This document shows, one piece after another, positions 63,801 through 64,000 of a stretch of 64,000 nucleotides of DNA. This DNA comes from 66-474 sp040388785 (GTDB taxonomy: Bacteria > Pseudomonadota > Gammaproteobacteria > Xanthomonadales > Rhodanobacteraceae). The DNA is taken from positions 6,626 through 70,625 of the forward strand of contig JAZKBD010000022.1 in the NCBI GenBank assembly GCA_040388785.1. Reading direction: 5' to 3'. Below the pieces are notes generated by a model. It was not told the DNA's origin and searched no databases. It worked only from the letters and a program-made list of their open reading frames with translations. Within the stretch, counting starts at the first letter, position 1, and the number at the start of each line of letters is the position of its first letter. A program made the position numbers and the translations under genes.

Positions 63801-64000
63801 TGCTCTTTCTTCTCTGAGATATAAAATTGGTAGAGCCAGCCGATGATCTCGATCTGCTGCCAGTCCCCCTCTGGGATGGACTGCACCAGCTTGGCCACCA
63901 CCGAGTCGGTGAGCAGCAGGTTCTCCGGCAACAGCAGCTCGGTCTCGTCACCCAACTGTTCGAACAGGAACGGCATCGCCTGATGCAGCGCATTGCACTG
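60869..64000 (-). CDS. pglX: BREX adenine-specific DNA methyltransferase PglX, N-terminus beyond the window
   Basis: At least 1043 residues are visible; the frame is open to the right edge and PglX usually exceeds 1100, so the start is missing. Methylase motifs: DPASGSGHILVEAYDLF near 63510-63560 and NPPYMGSK near 63005-63030. A run of ten N at 61187-61196 falls in a well-known conserved segment, ALVY-L-x-x-x-N, with the first codon CTN (Leu); homologues have LHRY there. The part coding the target recognition region, roughly 62000-62950, is clearly AT-richer than its flanks. PglX marks host DNA at a non-palindromic site and supports defence. Confidence 0.92.
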   Translation of the reverse strand, partial: QCNALHQAMPFLFEQLGDETELLLPENLLLTDSVVAKLVQSIPEGDWQQIEIIGWLYQFYISEKKEQVIGKVVKSEDIPAATQLFTPNWIVKYMVQNSLGAQWLATYRDSPLKAQMAYYIEPAEQTDEVNAQLAAMTPTSLNPEELTLIDPASGSGHILVEAYDLFKAIYLERGYRQRDVAKLILEKNLFGLDIDERAAQLTGFALMMKGRADDRQLFERSVKLNVMALVDSAGFDPERLAQGVKLADYGLKLGDLTELKELFEHATTFGSLIQVPDALTQKLPALKRLSEVSSQDLFVAVTLKQLGPLVRQAELLAAKYDAVVANPPYMGSKMMNPLVKKFTADCFAVAKKDLFSCFILRGYTLAKTAGDIALITMQSWMFLSSFQQMRERMLSEKTMITMAHLGARAFGSISGEVVQTTSFVLRNCATLGYRATYFRLLDGGEHEKRASLLNGEGRFSSTTQEDFESLPGSPLAYWVSERVRGVFAQSVLLSEIATPRQGCATSDNGRFLRHWHEVDRSNLGLGLASRDAAEASGKMWFPYNKGGSYRKWAGNYDHVVNWRSDGAEIKEAVATKYPYLNGNVDYVVKNRDCYFLRCASWSKISGGGFALRLYEAGFVFDVSGCSIFTESAEELYLLLGSMNSPVMSGALNSLSPTLNYEVGQVGAFPIAKSLLKRCDYARSVQRLVAMAKTDWDERERSWDFQSLPILPGIGGPTTNLEACYAAWVTENRDTIAEMKRLEEENNRLFIDAYGLRDELTPDVPIEQITLTVNPAYRYGGEIIEEEQWTRFREGTMAELVSYAIGCMMGRYSLDAPGLIYAHSGNVGFDASRYTRFPADADGIVPVTEELWFEDDAALRVRDFLLAVWDKDSLEQNMAFLADNLGRKASESPEQAIRRYLADKFFKDHLQTYKKRPIYWLFSSGKQGAFQALVYXXXXNAGTLSRLRAEYVVPLTGKMQSKLEELEQDVAASGSTAQRNKLTKQLERLRKQHLELLAYDERLRHYADQRIALDLDDGVKVNYGKFGDLLAEVKAVTGGKGDDE
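61187..61196. other. Run of ten N inside pglX
   Basis: The frame is kept across ten bases and the surrounding codons fit an L-x-x-x-N segment, so here the run may have the true length. The bases themselves are unknown. Confidence 0.95.

Overview
The window is GC-rich, densely packed Gammaproteobacterial DNA. A copL-copA-copB copper locus of the xanthomonad type, Wzm/Wzt glycan export genes and several cytochromes point to Xanthomonadales, perhaps Rhodanobacteraceae. This is an inference from gene families; there is no rRNA marker. Two runs of ten N (52680-52689 and 61187-61196) and two or three broken reading frames show a draft assembly, so each frameshift could be an assembly error.

Positions 1-20639 hold a surface-glycan locus. 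A plus-strand set (491-5793) encodes a B12-binding radical SAM protein, a nucleotidyltransferase-fold protein, a GT2, a methyltransferase and a flavin-reductase-like protein. A long minus-strand operon (20639 down to 5790), mostly joined by 4-base overlaps, encodes three methyltransferases, an amidohydrolase, a second B12-radical SAM protein, two GT4 enzymes, the Wzm/Wzt ABC exporter, a sulfotransferase-GT2-GT2 fusion and a large membrane protein. Together they look able to build, methylate, sulfate and export a polysaccharide. The radical SAM steps are unknown.

Positions 20874-29801 form one plus-strand operon: a small barrel-like secreted protein, an ECF sigma factor, a zinc-finger anti-sigma factor, a subtilase-like protein, GTP cyclohydrolase FolE2, a decaheme MtrA/DmsE-type cytochrome, an MtrB/PioB-type porin and a diheme cytochrome c. 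This is a porin-cytochrome conduit for electron transfer across the outer membrane, carrying its own signalling module. The periplasmic domain of the anti-sigma factor resembles a subtilase prodomain, and the neighbouring subtilase seems to lack the oxyanion-hole Asn. This is the most unusual system in the window.

Positions 29989-41008 are a metal-handling region: copL, a frame-broken copA, copB, a membrane cytochrome c, an RcnR-type repressor with its operator and an atypical P1B-type ATPase, a cation antiporter, a DUF4396 gene broken by one base, a small Cys-rich protein, the decayed remains of a copper ATPase, an EamA transporter with a His-rich tail, and a hemolysin-III-like protein.

Positions 41255-64000 look like an integrative or conjugative element: a possible mobilization pair, RadC, a structured non-coding stretch, a full virB2-virB11 plus virD4 type IV secretion operon with an exclusion-type lipoprotein, and an LPD7-like protein. 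Converging on it is a BREX defence locus on the minus strand (pglX, pglZ, brxL) that runs off the right edge. No integrase, relaxase, tRNA, rRNA or CRISPR array was seen.
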